A stretch of DNA of 64,000 nt from assembly GCF_002735695.1 (NCBI RefSeq), contig NZ_PDZH01000005.1, positions 1 to 64,000 on the forward strand, in the 5' to 3' direction. The translations under genes and the position numbers were made by a program. Positions within the stretch are counted from its first letter, which is position 1; each line of letters starts with the position of its first letter. This document shows positions 18,426 to 27,596 of the stretch, piece after piece. Origin of the DNA: Chitinimonas sp. BJB300. GTDB lineage: Bacteria > Pseudomonadota > Gammaproteobacteria > Burkholderiales > Chitinimonadaceae. The notes under the pieces are model-generated. The model was not told the DNA's origin, did not search any database, and was given only the letters and a program-made list of their open reading frames with translations.

Positions 18426-18565
18426 GAACCTTTCTAAAGTCTCGCGAGCTAAGGCAAGATAAGGCGTAAACAGCCGAGGTAGCGGAGTTTACAAGTGGTA
18501 AATGAGCATTCCGAGGGTGTTTTCAACGCCATATTGCCGACGCGCAGCAGACTTTAGACTGGTTC
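18426..18565 (-). repeat. Family-B MITE-like element (B1)
   Basis: A 140-bp copy, reversed relative to B3, with ends GAACCTTTCTAAAGTCT and AGACTTTAGACTGGTTC and TTA on both sides. The right-hand TTA (18566-18568) is the stop codon (TAA on the minus strand) of the cupin gene. Confidence 0.92.
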
Positions 18566-18913
18566 TTAGACCGAAGCCCGTATTTCGACCGTGGGGACGG
18601 ATTCGGCTGGCGCAAACACCACCAGCACATCGAGTGCGCTATGGACAGTGCGAAAACGCGGTGCGACCTTGGCGGGTACATGCACCAGGCTGCCGGCGCT
18701 TACTTGAACCTCATCGTCGCCTACCTGCATGACCGCGGCGCCGGTAATCACGAAATACAGACAGTCTTCCTGGTGTGCGCCCTGGGTATCCTGCGCACCC
18801 GGTTCCAGATGGTAGAGACCGGCGCTCATATCGTGCGTACGTAGAAACTCCAGGTAAGGCGAAGCATGGGTCTGGCGGTCCTGGCTGATGGCGTCAAGGT
18901 GGAATATATGCAT
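18566..18913 (-). CDS. Small cupin-domain protein
   Basis: A 115-residue single-domain cupin. Motif 1 is reduced (LEPGAQDTQGAHQEDCLYFVITG) and motif 2 is VSAGSLVHVPAKVAPRFRTV, with few of the usual His metal ligands, so metal binding is doubtful. The family includes sugar isomerases, dioxygenases and binding proteins; no substrate can be read here. The TAA stop codon coincides with the target duplication of repeat B1. It is the last gene of the minus-strand run that starts at liuR. Confidence 0.8.
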   Translation of the reverse strand: MHIFHLDAISQDRQTHASPYLEFLRTHDMSAGLYHLEPGAQDTQGAHQEDCLYFVITGAAVMQVGDDEVQVSAGSLVHVPAKVAPRFRTVHSALDVLVVFAPAESVPTVEIRASV

Positions 18914-18936
18914 GCGATGGGGTCTACGGTAAAGGG

Positions 18937-19269
18937 TTAGGGGTCTTGGCGTTTGAAGGTGTACGCGCGCTCGACTTTGGCTACGCGGGTTTCGTAGCCT
19001 TCATACCAGGCGACTCGGCCTTGCTCGCGCGCCAGGGTGTGTTCGGCATGGTGTTTCCAATCAGCGATATCGGCTTCGCTGGCCCAATAGGAAACGGTAA
19101 TGCCGAGGCCATTTGCATCGCGCACCGATTCCACGCCCAGAAACCCGGGCTGGTGAGCTGCCAGTGCGACCATACGGTCGGACATGTCGGCATAACCATC
19201 CTGAAGCGGGGTACGTAGCGAGGTAAAGATGACGGCGTAGTAAGGTGGTGGTGGCGTCTTGGCAAACAT
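18937..19269 (-). CDS. Antibiotic biosynthesis monooxygenase (ABM) domain protein
   Basis: A 110-residue dimeric ferredoxin-like ABM protein. The sequence YYAVIFTSLRTPLQDGYADMSDRMVALAAHQPGFLGVESVRD and the following SYWASEADIADWKHHAEHTLAREQGR are typical of a widespread proteobacterial subgroup. Members may act as cofactor-free oxygenases or heme-binding proteins; the role here is unknown. It lies 23 bp upstream of the cupin gene on the same strand and is probably co-transcribed with it. Confidence 0.87.
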   Translation of the reverse strand: MFAKTPPPPYYAVIFTSLRTPLQDGYADMSDRMVALAAHQPGFLGVESVRDANGLGITVSYWASEADIADWKHHAEHTLAREQGRVAWYEGYETRVAKVERAYTFKRQDP

Positions 19270-19293
19270 ACTGAGGCAATGGGTTGATCGGAA

Positions 19294-19343
19294 TTGCGCT
19301 TCACCCTGCTGATGACTGTTTGCGACAGATCGTAAACAGGCTC
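19294..19343 (-). repeat. Family-A element fragment (A4a)
   Basis: Right half of an A element (GCGCTTCACCCTGCTGATGA... ending AGATCGTAAACAGGCTC). The left part is missing or too decayed to align. It is followed by TGA and a second, left-end fragment. Confidence 0.65.
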
Positions 19344-19346
19344 TGA

Positions 19347-19413
19347 GAGCCTGTTCAAAGTCTGCTGCATAGCTGTGATCAGGGCGCTCGTGTCGTTAAA
19401 TCCTCATGTACTC
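19347..19413 (-). repeat. Mixed A/B element fragment (A4b)
   Basis: Begins GAGCCTGTTCAAAGTCTGC like family B, then continues as family A (AGCTGTGATCAGGGC... CTCATGTAC). It stops at the 3' end of the acetyltransferase gene. The mix suggests recombination between the two families. Confidence 0.55.
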
Positions 19414-19418
19414 GAATC

Positions 19419-19928
19419 TCATAGTAAGGCGGTGTCGAAGACCAGCAGGATCTCTTGTGCTTCCGGGCTGCTGGGCATCTGCCGCCTATTTTTATCTCGC
19501 ACAAAACCAAGGGTTTCATAAAAACGAAGCGCCGTCGTGTTGGTTTCCACCACCCAGGCGTTGATTCTTTCCACGCCTTGTTCCGCCAACCAACGGGTGG
19601 CGGTATCGACCAGCCGCCCGCCAGCCCCGCCACGCCGGTAGGTGGGGTCTACCCACATATTGCAAATGTAGGCATGGTCGCGTCGGCTACCTTCCAGATA
19701 CGCACCCGCCATACCAACGGGTTTGCCATTGCGGTACAGCAAAAAGGTGGCGGAATCCTGGCTGCTGGCATAGTGAAGGACATGTTGATGCCAATATTCC
19801 TTTGGTCGGGCTGCAATGTCGGTGTACCGGGGGCCAAAAGCCTCGGGTGCTTCTTCCAACCCCCGAAGCCTTAGATCACGCAGTACATCGGCTTGATCGG
19901 GGTGGATGCGTTCGATTTGCTCTTGCAT
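19419..19928 (-). CDS. GNAT family N-acetyltransferase
   Basis: A 169-residue acetyl-CoA-dependent acetyltransferase. The acetyl-CoA loop is MWVDPTYRRGGAGGRLVDTA (about 94-113), preceded by the beta-strand pair and followed by VERINAWVVETNTTALRFYETLGFVRD, the C-terminal GNAT signature. The substrate is not predictable from sequence. It sits between the ABM gene and an acyl-CoA dehydrogenase gene on the same strand. Confidence 0.88.
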   Translation of the reverse strand: MQEQIERIHPDQADVLRDLRLRGLEEAPEAFGPRYTDIAARPKEYWHQHVLHYASSQDSATFLLYRNGKPVGMAGAYLEGSRRDHAYICNMWVDPTYRRGGAGGRLVDTATRWLAEQGVERINAWVVETNTTALRFYETLGFVRDKNRRQMPSSPEAQEILLVFDTALL

Positions 19929-20034
19929 GGTTCTTCCGTCTGTTCAGGCGCTGCGATAGGTTTGGGAATCGTGGGGGTCTGGATTTGTTATGCCCACATT
20001 GAATAAACCTAGCGCCCGGGTGACGCGGTCTTGT

Positions 20035-21174
20035 TCATACCTCGTCGCCGATGGCGCGGCCAATGACGATTCGTTGAATATCGCTGGTGCCTTCGTAAAT
20101 TTGGCATACCCGCACATCTCGGTAGATGCGTTCCAACGGAAAGTCGCACAGATAACCATAGCCCCCGTGAACTTGGATCGCATCCGAGCAGACTCGCTCG
20201 GCCATTTCGCTGGCGAAGAGTTTTGCCATGCTGGCCTCTTTCAAGCAGGGCTGGCCGGCATCTTTGAGACAGGCGGCATGCCAAATAAGCTGACGAGCGG
20301 CCTCCAGTTGGGTGGCCATATCGGCTAAACGGAAGTTGACTGCCTGGTGTTCGAAAATCGGCTTGCCGAAGGTGATGCGCTCCTTGCTATAGCGCAAGGC
20401 ACATTCGTAGGCCGACCGTGCCATTCCCAGTGCCTGGGCGGCGATACCAATGCGGCCGGATTCAAGGCTGGCCAGAGCCACCTTGTAGCCTTCTCCTTCC
20501 TGGCCCAGCAAATTGGCGGCGGGTATCCGGCAGTCATCCAGCACGATGGCGCAGGTGTCTGATGCGGCTTGGCCCAACTTTTTCTCGACTCGGGCCACGG
20601 TGTAGCCAGGAGTATTGGTTGGCACGATGAAGGCCGACAAGCCTTTCTTGCCCTTGGCTGGATCGGTTACGGCAATCACGATGGCTAATTTGCTGTTCTT
20701 GCCATTGGTGATGAATTGTTTGGCCCCATTCAGTACATAACTGTCGTCATCCTTGACGGCGCGGGTTTTGATTGCGCCCGCTTCCGAGCCTACCTGTGGT
20801 TCGGTCAGGCAAAAGCTTGCCAGATATTCACCAGCAGCCAGCTTCATCAGGTAGTTGTCTTTCTGGGCAGGGGTGCCAAATGCGAGGATAGGGCCGCAAC
20901 CGACCGAGTTGTGTACTGAGACGATGGTGGAAAAGGCACCATCGCCGGCGGCCAGTTCCTCGATGGCAATCGCTGCGGCCAGGTAGTCCAGGCCTGCGCC
21001 ATTCCATTTGGTCGGTACGGTAAGCCCCAACAAGCCAAGCTCTGCCGCCATGGCGAGTTCTTCGTGCGGAAAAGCGTAGGTCTCGTCACGCATGCCTGCG
21101 GTCGGCCAAAGTTTTTCACTGGCGAAGTCGCGTACGCTGGCGCGAATCATCTGGTGTTCTTCACTGAGAATCAT
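20035..21174 (-). CDS. Acyl-CoA dehydrogenase (short-chain type)
   Basis: A 379-residue FAD enzyme that makes enoyl-CoA from acyl-CoA. It has both ACAD signatures: FCLTEPQVGSEAGAIKT (about 123-139) and QVHGGYGYLCDFPLERIYRDVR near the C-terminus. The canonical catalytic Glu is in IYEGTSDIQRIVIGR, which fits short-chain, butyryl-type enzymes and separates it from liuA. Its neighbours (MaoC hydratase, thiolase, acyl-CoA synthetase) suggest beta-oxidation of short or branched acyl groups. Confidence 0.93.
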   Translation of the reverse strand: MILSEEHQMIRASVRDFASEKLWPTAGMRDETYAFPHEELAMAAELGLLGLTVPTKWNGAGLDYLAAAIAIEELAAGDGAFSTIVSVHNSVGCGPILAFGTPAQKDNYLMKLAAGEYLASFCLTEPQVGSEAGAIKTRAVKDDDSYVLNGAKQFITNGKNSKLAIVIAVTDPAKGKKGLSAFIVPTNTPGYTVARVEKKLGQAASDTCAIVLDDCRIPAANLLGQEGEGYKVALASLESGRIGIAAQALGMARSAYECALRYSKERITFGKPIFEHQAVNFRLADMATQLEAARQLIWHAACLKDAGQPCLKEASMAKLFASEMAERVCSDAIQVHGGYGYLCDFPLERIYRDVRVCQIYEGTSDIQRIVIGRAIGDEV

Positions 21175-21245
21175 GTTCTCTCCTCGTTCTTATCATTTGT
21201 TTCAAGCAGCGTTGTGCTGGCAGCCGTGTCTTGATGTTGCGATGC

Positions 21246-21695
21246 CTACTGGCCTCGTACGGCGACCCAGATTGCACATTCCAGGCTCATCACTAAATCA
21301 CCTTGCTGATTGAAGGTGCGCCAAGCCAGCTGCACGACGCCAAAGTCGGGCTTGGAGCGGGAGTGCTTGCGGCCCATGACGTCGAACTCTGCGGTGAGCA
21401 CGTCGCCGGGTTTGACAGGTTGATGCCACATCAGCTTGTCGACTTGCAGGCCGACAAGCCCGTTGGCAATGCGAGCCAATTCGCTATCGGCCATCATACG
21501 CATGGTATAGGCGGCAGTTTGCCAGCCACTGGCGACCTGGCTGCCGAAAACGCTGGCAATGCCGGCGGCTTCATCAAGGTGAAACGCCTGGGGGTCGTAC
21601 TGTTGGGCGAAGTCACGGACTGCGGCAGGTTCTACTGCGATGGGGCCGGCTTTGAATACTCGTCCGGGTTTCAGGTCTTCAAAATAGAGCGTCAT
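21246..21695 (-). CDS. MaoC-like (R)-specific enoyl-CoA hydratase family protein
   Basis: A 149-residue hot-dog-fold hydratase. The hydratase-2 type motif appears as YDPQAFHLDEAAGIASVFGSQVASGW (about 34-59), carrying the Asp and His expected for catalysis. Homologues hydrate enoyl-CoA to (R)-3-hydroxyacyl-CoA. It overlaps the upstream binding-protein gene by 4 bp (ATGA), so the two are translated in series. The chain-length preference is unknown. Confidence 0.9.
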   Translation of the reverse strand: MTLYFEDLKPGRVFKAGPIAVEPAAVRDFAQQYDPQAFHLDEAAGIASVFGSQVASGWQTAAYTMRMMADSELARIANGLVGLQVDKLMWHQPVKPGDVLTAEFDVMGRKHSRSKPDFGVVQLAWRTFNQQGDLVMSLECAIWVAVRGQ

Positions 21696-22462
21696 GGTCT
21701 TTCAGTTTTACTCGGGGTGTGCTCGTTCTGACGGTAGCGATTGATAAGTTTGTCGAACGCACCCTGTGCCTTGAGTTGCTGTACGGCTTGCATTACCCGT
21801 TCGACCTTGATCGGGCTGGCTTTGGGCACTGCACAAAAGGTAGGCATAGCGCTCAGCACCAGTGCGGATACCCCCTGAGCTTGCGTGCCGGGAGCTGTAT
21901 TGCGTTGGTGATAGGCAACTTGTAGGTCTGAGCTGACCACCCCATCAACCAGCTTTTGTTCCAACAGCTTGTAGTTGGAGAGATGGTCATTTTCATAGAC
22001 CGGCTTGATCTTGCCTACAACGATCAGGGGCACGAGCTGGGGGTAATGAAAGCCATGGATCAGCCCCAGCCGCATCCCTTTCAGGTCTTCCATGTTGCGC
22101 ACTTTTTCTGCCCGATTGCGATCCACCACCACGACTTCCGTTTGTGGCACGACATCATCTGTCCAATGCAATTGGGGCGCGACCGAAGTCCATGCGGGGT
22201 TCAGGTAACAGACCAGATCGACTTCGCCCTTTTGCAGCGCAGGGTCTATCCGCTTGCGTGATAACACCACGTAGGCTTTTTCCTCATTCATCTGGCCAGC
22301 AATCAGGTCACCGATGTCCTTGATCAGGCCACCTACGGGTTCGGTGCTTTGCGGTGCGAATTCCAATAGCGGGGGTGAATCGCACTCACATAGCCCAATA
22401 CGTATCGTTGCACTGGCAGGCAGCAGGACAAATAGGAGAGACAAACGTAGGACTGGGAACAT
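21692..22462 (-). CDS. Periplasmic amino-acid-binding-protein-like (SBP_bac_3) protein
   Basis: About 256 residues with a secretion signal (MFPVLRLSLLFVLLPASA) and a family-3 solute-binding fold. TIRIGLCECDSPPLLEF opens the mature part and MEDLKGMRLGLIHGFHYPQL marks the hinge region. No permease or ATPase gene lies nearby, so it may be an orphan binding or sensor protein rather than a transporter part. The open frame begins at 22495; the Met at 22462 gives a cleaner signal peptide and has GGAG upstream. It overlaps maoC-like by ATGA. Confidence 0.8.
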   Translation of the reverse strand: MFPVLRLSLLFVLLPASATIRIGLCECDSPPLLEFAPQSTEPVGGLIKDIGDLIAGQMNEEKAYVVLSRKRIDPALQKGEVDLVCYLNPAWTSVAPQLHWTDDVVPQTEVVVVDRNRAEKVRNMEDLKGMRLGLIHGFHYPQLVPLIVVGKIKPVYENDHLSNYKLLEQKLVDGVVSSDLQVAYHQRNTAPGTQAQGVSALVLSAMPTFCAVPKASPIKVERVMQAVQQLKAQGAFDKLINRYRQNEHTPSKTERP

Positions 22463-22522
22463 GGCATGACGTCTCCGCACAGGGGGCATTTTCATTCTAT
22501 CTGCGCCTGATATCCAGCCGGT

Positions 22523-23704
22523 TCAGCACAACTCCACCGCTAAAGCGGTGGCTTCCCCTCCGCCAATACAGAGGCTGGCGACGCCGCGGCGCTTGCCATA
22601 TTGTTGTAATGCATAGATCAGCGTGGTAACGATGCGTGCGCCACTTGCCCCGATAGGGTGGCCCAGTGCGGTTGCGCCTCCGTGGACATTGACCCTGTCG
22701 CCAGGTAGGTTCAGGTCATGCATGGCAGCCATAGTTACTACGGCGAAGGCTTCATTGATTTCATACAGGTCGACGCTGTCGGAACTCCAGCCGGTTTTTT
22801 CAAACAGCTTTTGCATGGCGTTGACGGGTGCCGTGGTGAACCAAGCCGGGGCATGGGCGTGACTAGCATGGCCGACAATGCGCGCTAACGGCTTGAGGCC
22901 TCGGGCCTTGGCGTCAGATTCGCGCATCAGCACCAATGCAGCGGCACCATCGGAAATGGAACTGGAATTGGCAGCGGTGACGGTGCCGTCTTTCTTGAAA
23001 GCGGGCTTCAGGCTGGGAATTTTCTCTGGCATGGCTTTGCCCGGTTGCTCATCGGTATCGATCAAGACATCGCCTTTACGGCCGGCAATGGTGACGGCAG
23101 CGATTTCGGCCTTGAACTTGCCACTTCCAATTGCCTCCTGCGCGCGGGACAGTGAGCGCAGGGCGAATTCGTCCTGCGCTTCACGGGTGAAGCTGTACTT
23201 GCTGGCGCATTCCTCGGCGAACGAACCCATCAAACGGCCCTTGTCGTAAGCATCTTCCAAGCCATCTAGAAACATATGGTCCTTGAGTTCGCCATGGCCA
23301 AGCCGGTAGCCGCCACGCGCTTTTGCCAGTAGGTAGGGCGCGTTGCTCATGCTTTCCATACCGCCGGCCACCATCACGGTGTTATTGCCGGCGCGTAGCA
23401 TGTCGTGCGCCAACATGATGGCTTTCATGCCGCTGCCACACATCTTGTTGATGGTGGTGCAGTTGGTGCTTTGCGGTAAACCAGCACCCAGGGCGGCTTG
23501 GCGAGCGGGCGCTTGACCTTGGCCTGCCGGCAGCACATTGCCCATGATGACTTCTTCGACATCGGCAGCTGATAGCCCGGCCCGTTCGACAGCCGCCTTG
23601 ATGGCGACAGCGCCAAGCTGCCCGGCGTTCAGATTGGCAAAGTCACCCATCAAACCAGCCATTGGGGTGCGGGCAGCAGAAACTATGACGATAGATTCGG
23701 ACAT
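22523..23704 (-). CDS. Acetyl-CoA C-acetyltransferase (thiolase)
   Basis: A 393-residue thiolase that joins or splits acetyl-CoA and acetoacetyl-CoA. The nucleophilic Cys is in TTINKMCGSGMKAIMLAHD (about 83-101). The His and second Cys motifs are GGATALGHPIGASGARI and SLCIGGGEATALAVE at the C-terminus. The set of neighbours suggests a role at the end of leucine or short-chain acyl catabolism; a use in polyhydroxybutyrate synthesis cannot be excluded. Confidence 0.94.
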   Translation of the reverse strand: MSESIVIVSAARTPMAGLMGDFANLNAGQLGAVAIKAAVERAGLSAADVEEVIMGNVLPAGQGQAPARQAALGAGLPQSTNCTTINKMCGSGMKAIMLAHDMLRAGNNTVMVAGGMESMSNAPYLLAKARGGYRLGHGELKDHMFLDGLEDAYDKGRLMGSFAEECASKYSFTREAQDEFALRSLSRAQEAIGSGKFKAEIAAVTIAGRKGDVLIDTDEQPGKAMPEKIPSLKPAFKKDGTVTAANSSSISDGAAALVLMRESDAKARGLKPLARIVGHASHAHAPAWFTTAPVNAMQKLFEKTGWSSDSVDLYEINEAFAVVTMAAMHDLNLPGDRVNVHGGATALGHPIGASGARIVTTLIYALQQYGKRRGVASLCIGGGEATALAVELC

Positions 23705-23785
23705 GGTGGACTTTCTTATCTAGGCTGGCGCGCCGGTTGGCGTGCTTGTTGGGTCGAAGAATCGTTAGGTTTTAGGATAAAAACA

Positions 23786-25474
23786 TCATGCTGTCTCGTT
23801 AGCCGTTAGGCCCAGGACTTCAGTCATGATTTCGCGCATCTTGTATTTTTGAATCTTGCCGGTGATGGTCATAGGGAAGGCTGCGACAAAGTGGATATAG
23901 CGCGGCACCTTGAAATAGGCGATCTGGCCATGACAGAAGTCGCGGACTTCGCCATCGGTTAACGTTGTACCTTCCTTGGCGATGATCCAGGCGCAAAGCT
24001 CTTCGCCGTACTTGGGGTCGGGAATACCGACTATCTGGACATCATGGATTTTTGGATGGTGGTAAAGAAATTCCTCAATCTCGCGTGGATAGAGGTTTTC
24101 GCCACCCCTTATCACCATGTCTTTGATCCGGCCGACGATATTGCAGTAACCCTCGTCATCGATAACGGCCAGGTCGCCGGTGTGCATCCAGCCCGCGGCG
24201 TCGATGGCTTCCTGGGTCTTGGCGTCATCGCCCCAATAACCCAACATGACGTTGTAGCCACGCACACACAACTCCCCCGATCTCCCGCGCGGCACGATAT
24301 GGCCCTCGGTATCGATGATCTTTACTTCGACATGAGGATGGATGCGGCCCACCGTGGTGACACGTCGTTCAAGCGGCACATCATTACTGCTTTGGAAGCT
24401 GGCGGGGGAGGTCTCGGTCATACCGTAGGCGATCGACACCTCGGCCATGTGCATTTCGCTTACTACCCGTTTCATCACCGCAATAGGGCAGGGTGAACCT
24501 GCCATGATGCCGGTACGCAGGCTGGTCAGGTCATACCGGGCGAAGTCTGGGTGGTTCAGGATGGCGATGAACATGGTGGGCACACCGTGCAACGCAGTGC
24601 ACTTTTCCGCGACGATGGTATCCAGCACAGACTTTGCGTCGAAGCTTTCATCGGGGTAGACGATGGTAGCGCCGTGGGTAAGACAAGCGAGGTTGCCCAA
24701 TACCATGCCAAAGCAGTGGTAGGCCGGGACAGGAACACACACCTTGTCGTTCGGCGTCAGCTTCAAGATGGCGCCGCTGAAGTGCCCATTGTTGAGGATA
24801 TTGTGGTGGCTGAGCGTTGCCCCTTTCGGTGCGCCGGTAGTACCGGACGTGAATTGGATATTTACCGGGTCGTCGAACTGTATGCGCGCACTGACTTCGG
24901 CCAGACACAATAGGGCTTCGCTGGAGGCGGGTTTGAGCAGCGTACTGAAATTCAGCATGCCGGGCGTGTGTTCATCACCCAGGCGAATTAAGATTTTTAA
25001 CGCCGGTAGCCGGGCGCTTTGCAGCATTCCAGGCTGGGCGGCGGTGAGGTCTGGCACAAGGTCATTGATCATGCCCAGGTAATCACTGTGCTTTAGTTTT
25101 GGGGCCAATACCAAGGCACGGCAAGCCACTTTGTTGAGGGAGTATTCGAGCTCAGCCAGCCGATAGGCCGGATTGATATTGACGAGCACCAAACCGGCCT
25201 TGGCTGTCGCCAGTTGCATTACCACCCACTCAGCGCAGTTGGGGGCCCAAATACCGATACGATCGCCCGGCTCCAAACCCAGCGCGAGCAAGTGCGCTGC
25301 GCAGGCTTGGACTTTGGCGTGCAACTCGGCGTAACACCAGCGAATCTGTTGATGGCACACCACCAGGGCTTCCTGCTTGGCCCAGCGTTGGGCGGCGCCG
25401 TCGAAAAAGTCACCAATGGTCTGGCCCAGCAGCGGTTGGTCGACCGCGCCGTGCACGTAACTGACCTGCGTCAT
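23786..25474 (-). CDS. AMP-dependent acyl-CoA synthetase
   Basis: A 562-residue ANL-superfamily ligase that activates a carboxylic acid to its CoA thioester via an acyl-adenylate. Motifs: [20 protein letters not shown] (P-loop), [48 protein letters not shown] and C-terminal [11 protein letters not shown] with the catalytic Lys. The start at 25474 has GAGGAG six bases upstream; the frame extends to 25498. Located just downstream of liuA, it probably feeds isovalerate or related branched acids into the pathway. Confidence 0.92.
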   Translation of the reverse strand: MTQVSYVHGAVDQPLLGQTIGDFFDGAAQRWAKQEALVVCHQQIRWCYAELHAKVQACAAHLLALGLEPGDRIGIWAPNCAEWVVMQLATAKAGLVLVNINPAYRLAELEYSLNKVACRALVLAPKLKHSDYLGMINDLVPDLTAAQPGMLQSARLPALKILIRLGDEHTPGMLNFSTLLKPASSEALLCLAEVSARIQFDDPVNIQFTSGTTGAPKGATLSHHNILNNGHFSGAILKLTPNDKVCVPVPAYHCFGMVLGNLACLTHGATIVYPDESFDAKSVLDTIVAEKCTALHGVPTMFIAILNHPDFARYDLTSLRTGIMAGSPCPIAVMKRVVSEMHMAEVSIAYGMTETSPASFQSSNDVPLERRVTTVGRIHPHVEVKIIDTEGHIVPRGRSGELCVRGYNVMLGYWGDDAKTQEAIDAAGWMHTGDLAVIDDEGYCNIVGRIKDMVIRGGENLYPREIEEFLYHHPKIHDVQIVGIPDPKYGEELCAWIIAKEGTTLTDGEVRDFCHGQIAYFKVPRYIHFVAAFPMTITGKIQKYKMREIMTEVLGLTANETA

Positions 25475-25586
25475 GGCGTGTCTCCTCTCAAAGGACAAAG
25501 ACGGAGCCTCTTGTTCTTGCGACGTGCTGTCAATTTATCGGCACGCGGGGGCTTGCTTTGTTGCCGGCTTGGGACAGTAGGGCGCT

Positions 25587-26750
25587 TTATTTGGTCTCGT
25601 TGAACAGTTCGCGGCCGATCAGCATGCGGCGGATTTCGCTGGTGCCGGCGCCGATTTCATACAATTTGGCATCGCGCCACAGGCGGGCGACCGGATATTC
25701 GTTGATATAGCCATTCCCGCCTAGTGTCTGAATGGCCTCACCTGCCATCCAGGTGGCTTTTTCTGCGGCATAGAGAATGGCCCCTGCGGCGTCCTTGCGA
25801 GTAGTCTCTCCTCGGTCGAGAGCCCGGCCCACGGTGTAGACGTAGGCCCGGCAAGCGCTCCAGGTGGCGTACATATCGGCCAGCTTGCCCTGCATCAATT
25901 CAAATTCACCTATGGCTTGGCCAAACTGTGTCCGTTCATGCACAAAAGGCACGACGGCATCCATCGCGGCTGCCATGATGCCCAGCGGGCCGCCAGCCAA
26001 GACGGCGCGCTCGTAGTCGAGCCCACTCATCAACACATTTACGCCCTTGCCCACTTGGCCTAGGACATTTTCAACCGGTACTTCCACGTCGTCAAAGAAC
26101 AAGGGGTAGGTATTGGAACCACGCATGCCAAGCTTGTCGAGCTTGCTGCCACAACTGAAGCCTTTCATGCCTTTTTCGACCAGAAAGGCCGTCATGCCCT
26201 TGGGGCCGGCGTTCACATCGGTCTTGGCGTACACCACTGACACATCGGCGTCGCCACCGTTGGTGATCCACATCTTCGATCCATTAAGCACATAAGCATC
26301 GCCCTTTATATCGGCGCGCAGCTTCATGCTCACGACGTCAGAACCGGCATTGGGTTCGCTCATAGCCAATGCACCGACATATTCACCAGAAATCAGTTTG
26401 GGCAGGTACTTCTGCTTTTGTGCCTTGTTGCCGTTTTTGGCGATTTGATTCACGCACAGATTGGAGTGCGCACCGTAGGAAAGACCTACAGAGGCCGATC
26501 CACGCGAAATTTCTTCCATGGCGACGATATGGGCGAGGTAACCCATATTGGTACCGCCGTACTCTTCCTCTACGGTAAGGCCCAACAAGCCCATCTCGCC
26601 AAACTTGCGCCACATTGGGGCAGGGAAGAGGTTTTCTTCGTCTATCTTGGCGGCGTTGGGTGCCAGTTCGCTGGCTACAAAGTTTTGTACGGCCTCACGC
26701 AGCATGTCGATGTCTTCGCCTAAGCCAAAGTTGAGAGCGGGGATGTGCAT
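25587..26750 (-). CDS. liuA: Isovaleryl-CoA dehydrogenase
   Basis: A 387-residue acyl-CoA dehydrogenase for the isovaleryl-CoA to methylcrotonyl-CoA step. The position of the base supports this: the C-terminal motif is [20 protein letters not shown], without the usual Glu before GT, while the Glu in [15 protein letters not shown] occupies the place of the catalytic Glu known from human isovaleryl-CoA dehydrogenase. [16 protein letters not shown] is the other signature. The start at 26750 has GGAG upstream; the frame extends uselessly to 26879. It is the first gene after the LiuR-type operator. Confidence 0.94.
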   Translation of the reverse strand: MHIPALNFGLGEDIDMLREAVQNFVASELAPNAAKIDEENLFPAPMWRKFGEMGLLGLTVEEEYGGTNMGYLAHIVAMEEISRGSASVGLSYGAHSNLCVNQIAKNGNKAQKQKYLPKLISGEYVGALAMSEPNAGSDVVSMKLRADIKGDAYVLNGSKMWITNGGDADVSVVYAKTDVNAGPKGMTAFLVEKGMKGFSCGSKLDKLGMRGSNTYPLFFDDVEVPVENVLGQVGKGVNVLMSGLDYERAVLAGGPLGIMAAAMDAVVPFVHERTQFGQAIGEFELMQGKLADMYATWSACRAYVYTVGRALDRGETTRKDAAGAILYAAEKATWMAGEAIQTLGGNGYINEYPVARLWRDAKLYEIGAGTSEIRRMLIGRELFNETK

Positions 26751-26888
26751 TAGGGGTTCTCCAAAACGGCGTTGATAGCGAGTACTTCGGCCGCTGTGCT
26801 GGTTGTTTGACATGGGTTGCAGAGAATTCGCGTCAATCGAACCGGGTATTGGGTTGATGGCATCAACTTGGCCGAGCAATTGCTCGAT

Positions 26889-26917
26889 ACTTTATTTTAC
26901 GTTTACGTAAACGTCAA
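26889..26917 (-). promoter_or_regulatory. liuA promoter with LiuR-type palindromic operator
   Basis: A perfect 16-bp palindrome ACGTTTACGTAAACGT (26899-26914) lies between liuR and liuA. On the minus strand it falls between TTGACG (-35, 26917-26912) and TAAAGT (-10, 26894-26889), spaced by 17 bp. MerR-family regulators bind in such spacers, and the sequence resembles the published LiuR motif of proteobacteria. Control of the liuA operon by LiuR is therefore likely. Confidence 0.78.
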
Positions 26918-26941
26918 TTTTGCAATGGAAAAAAGCCCTTG

Positions 26942-27319
26942 CTACTCGCGTAGCAGGGCTTCGGCTTCTTGTTCCAAGTCATCCATTTCTGCAAGGATGG
27001 CATCGATATCGGCGCGTTGTTGCATCAGTGCCTCGCGCTTGGGCCGCAGAAACTCCAGCAGCTTTACCAGTTGCGGTCGTTCGTCACGTGCTGCGTCGTA
27101 AAGCGAGAACAACTCGCAGGTTTCCTGTAACGAAAACCCTAGCCGTTTGCCGCGCAGGATTAATTTAAGGCGGGTTCGGTCGGCACGCGTGAAGACGCGG
27201 TTACGTCCCTGCCGGCCGGGGGCCAGCAGGCCCTCGTGTTCATAATGGCGAATAGCGCGAGGGGTAAGGGCGAATTCGCGCGCTAACTCGGTAATGGTAT
27301 AGATGCGGTTATCAGGCAT
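26942..27319 (-). CDS. liuR: MerR family regulator of leucine/isovalerate catabolism
   Basis: A 125-residue MerR protein. The N-terminal winged helix IYTITELAREFALTPRAIRHYEHEGLL (about 6-32) and RNRVFTRADRTRLKLILRGKRLGFSL bind DNA. The C-terminal part is a dimerising coiled coil (about 85-122) with no obvious metal-binding Cys cluster. Its place directly upstream of liuA and of a matching palindromic operator supports LiuR, which responds to a branched-chain CoA intermediate in other bacteria. Confidence 0.9.
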   Translation of the reverse strand: MPDNRIYTITELAREFALTPRAIRHYEHEGLLAPGRQGRNRVFTRADRTRLKLILRGKRLGFSLQETCELFSLYDAARDERPQLVKLLEFLRPKREALMQQRADIDAILAEMDDLEQEAEALLRE

Positions 27320-27596
27320 GGGTATCAGAAAACTTTGAATGATTTTTATGTGCCGCGAAGATAGCAGAGGGTGGGGGGGCTGTCATAATCAGGACTTATC
27401 TGTAGAGCGGTCGAAAAACCGACTGTCATTGCTGCGGTTGGTCCTGAATTTTTGGAAAAATATCCTTAGATATCAAAACAATATATGCATTTTATCTTTT
27501 CTTTTTTTGCATGGGGCTGAAATGTTTTGAGATGGATGTGAGGGTTTCCCCATTGGTTTAACCTGCCTACATTGACCGTTTTTTCAGAAGTGCTTT

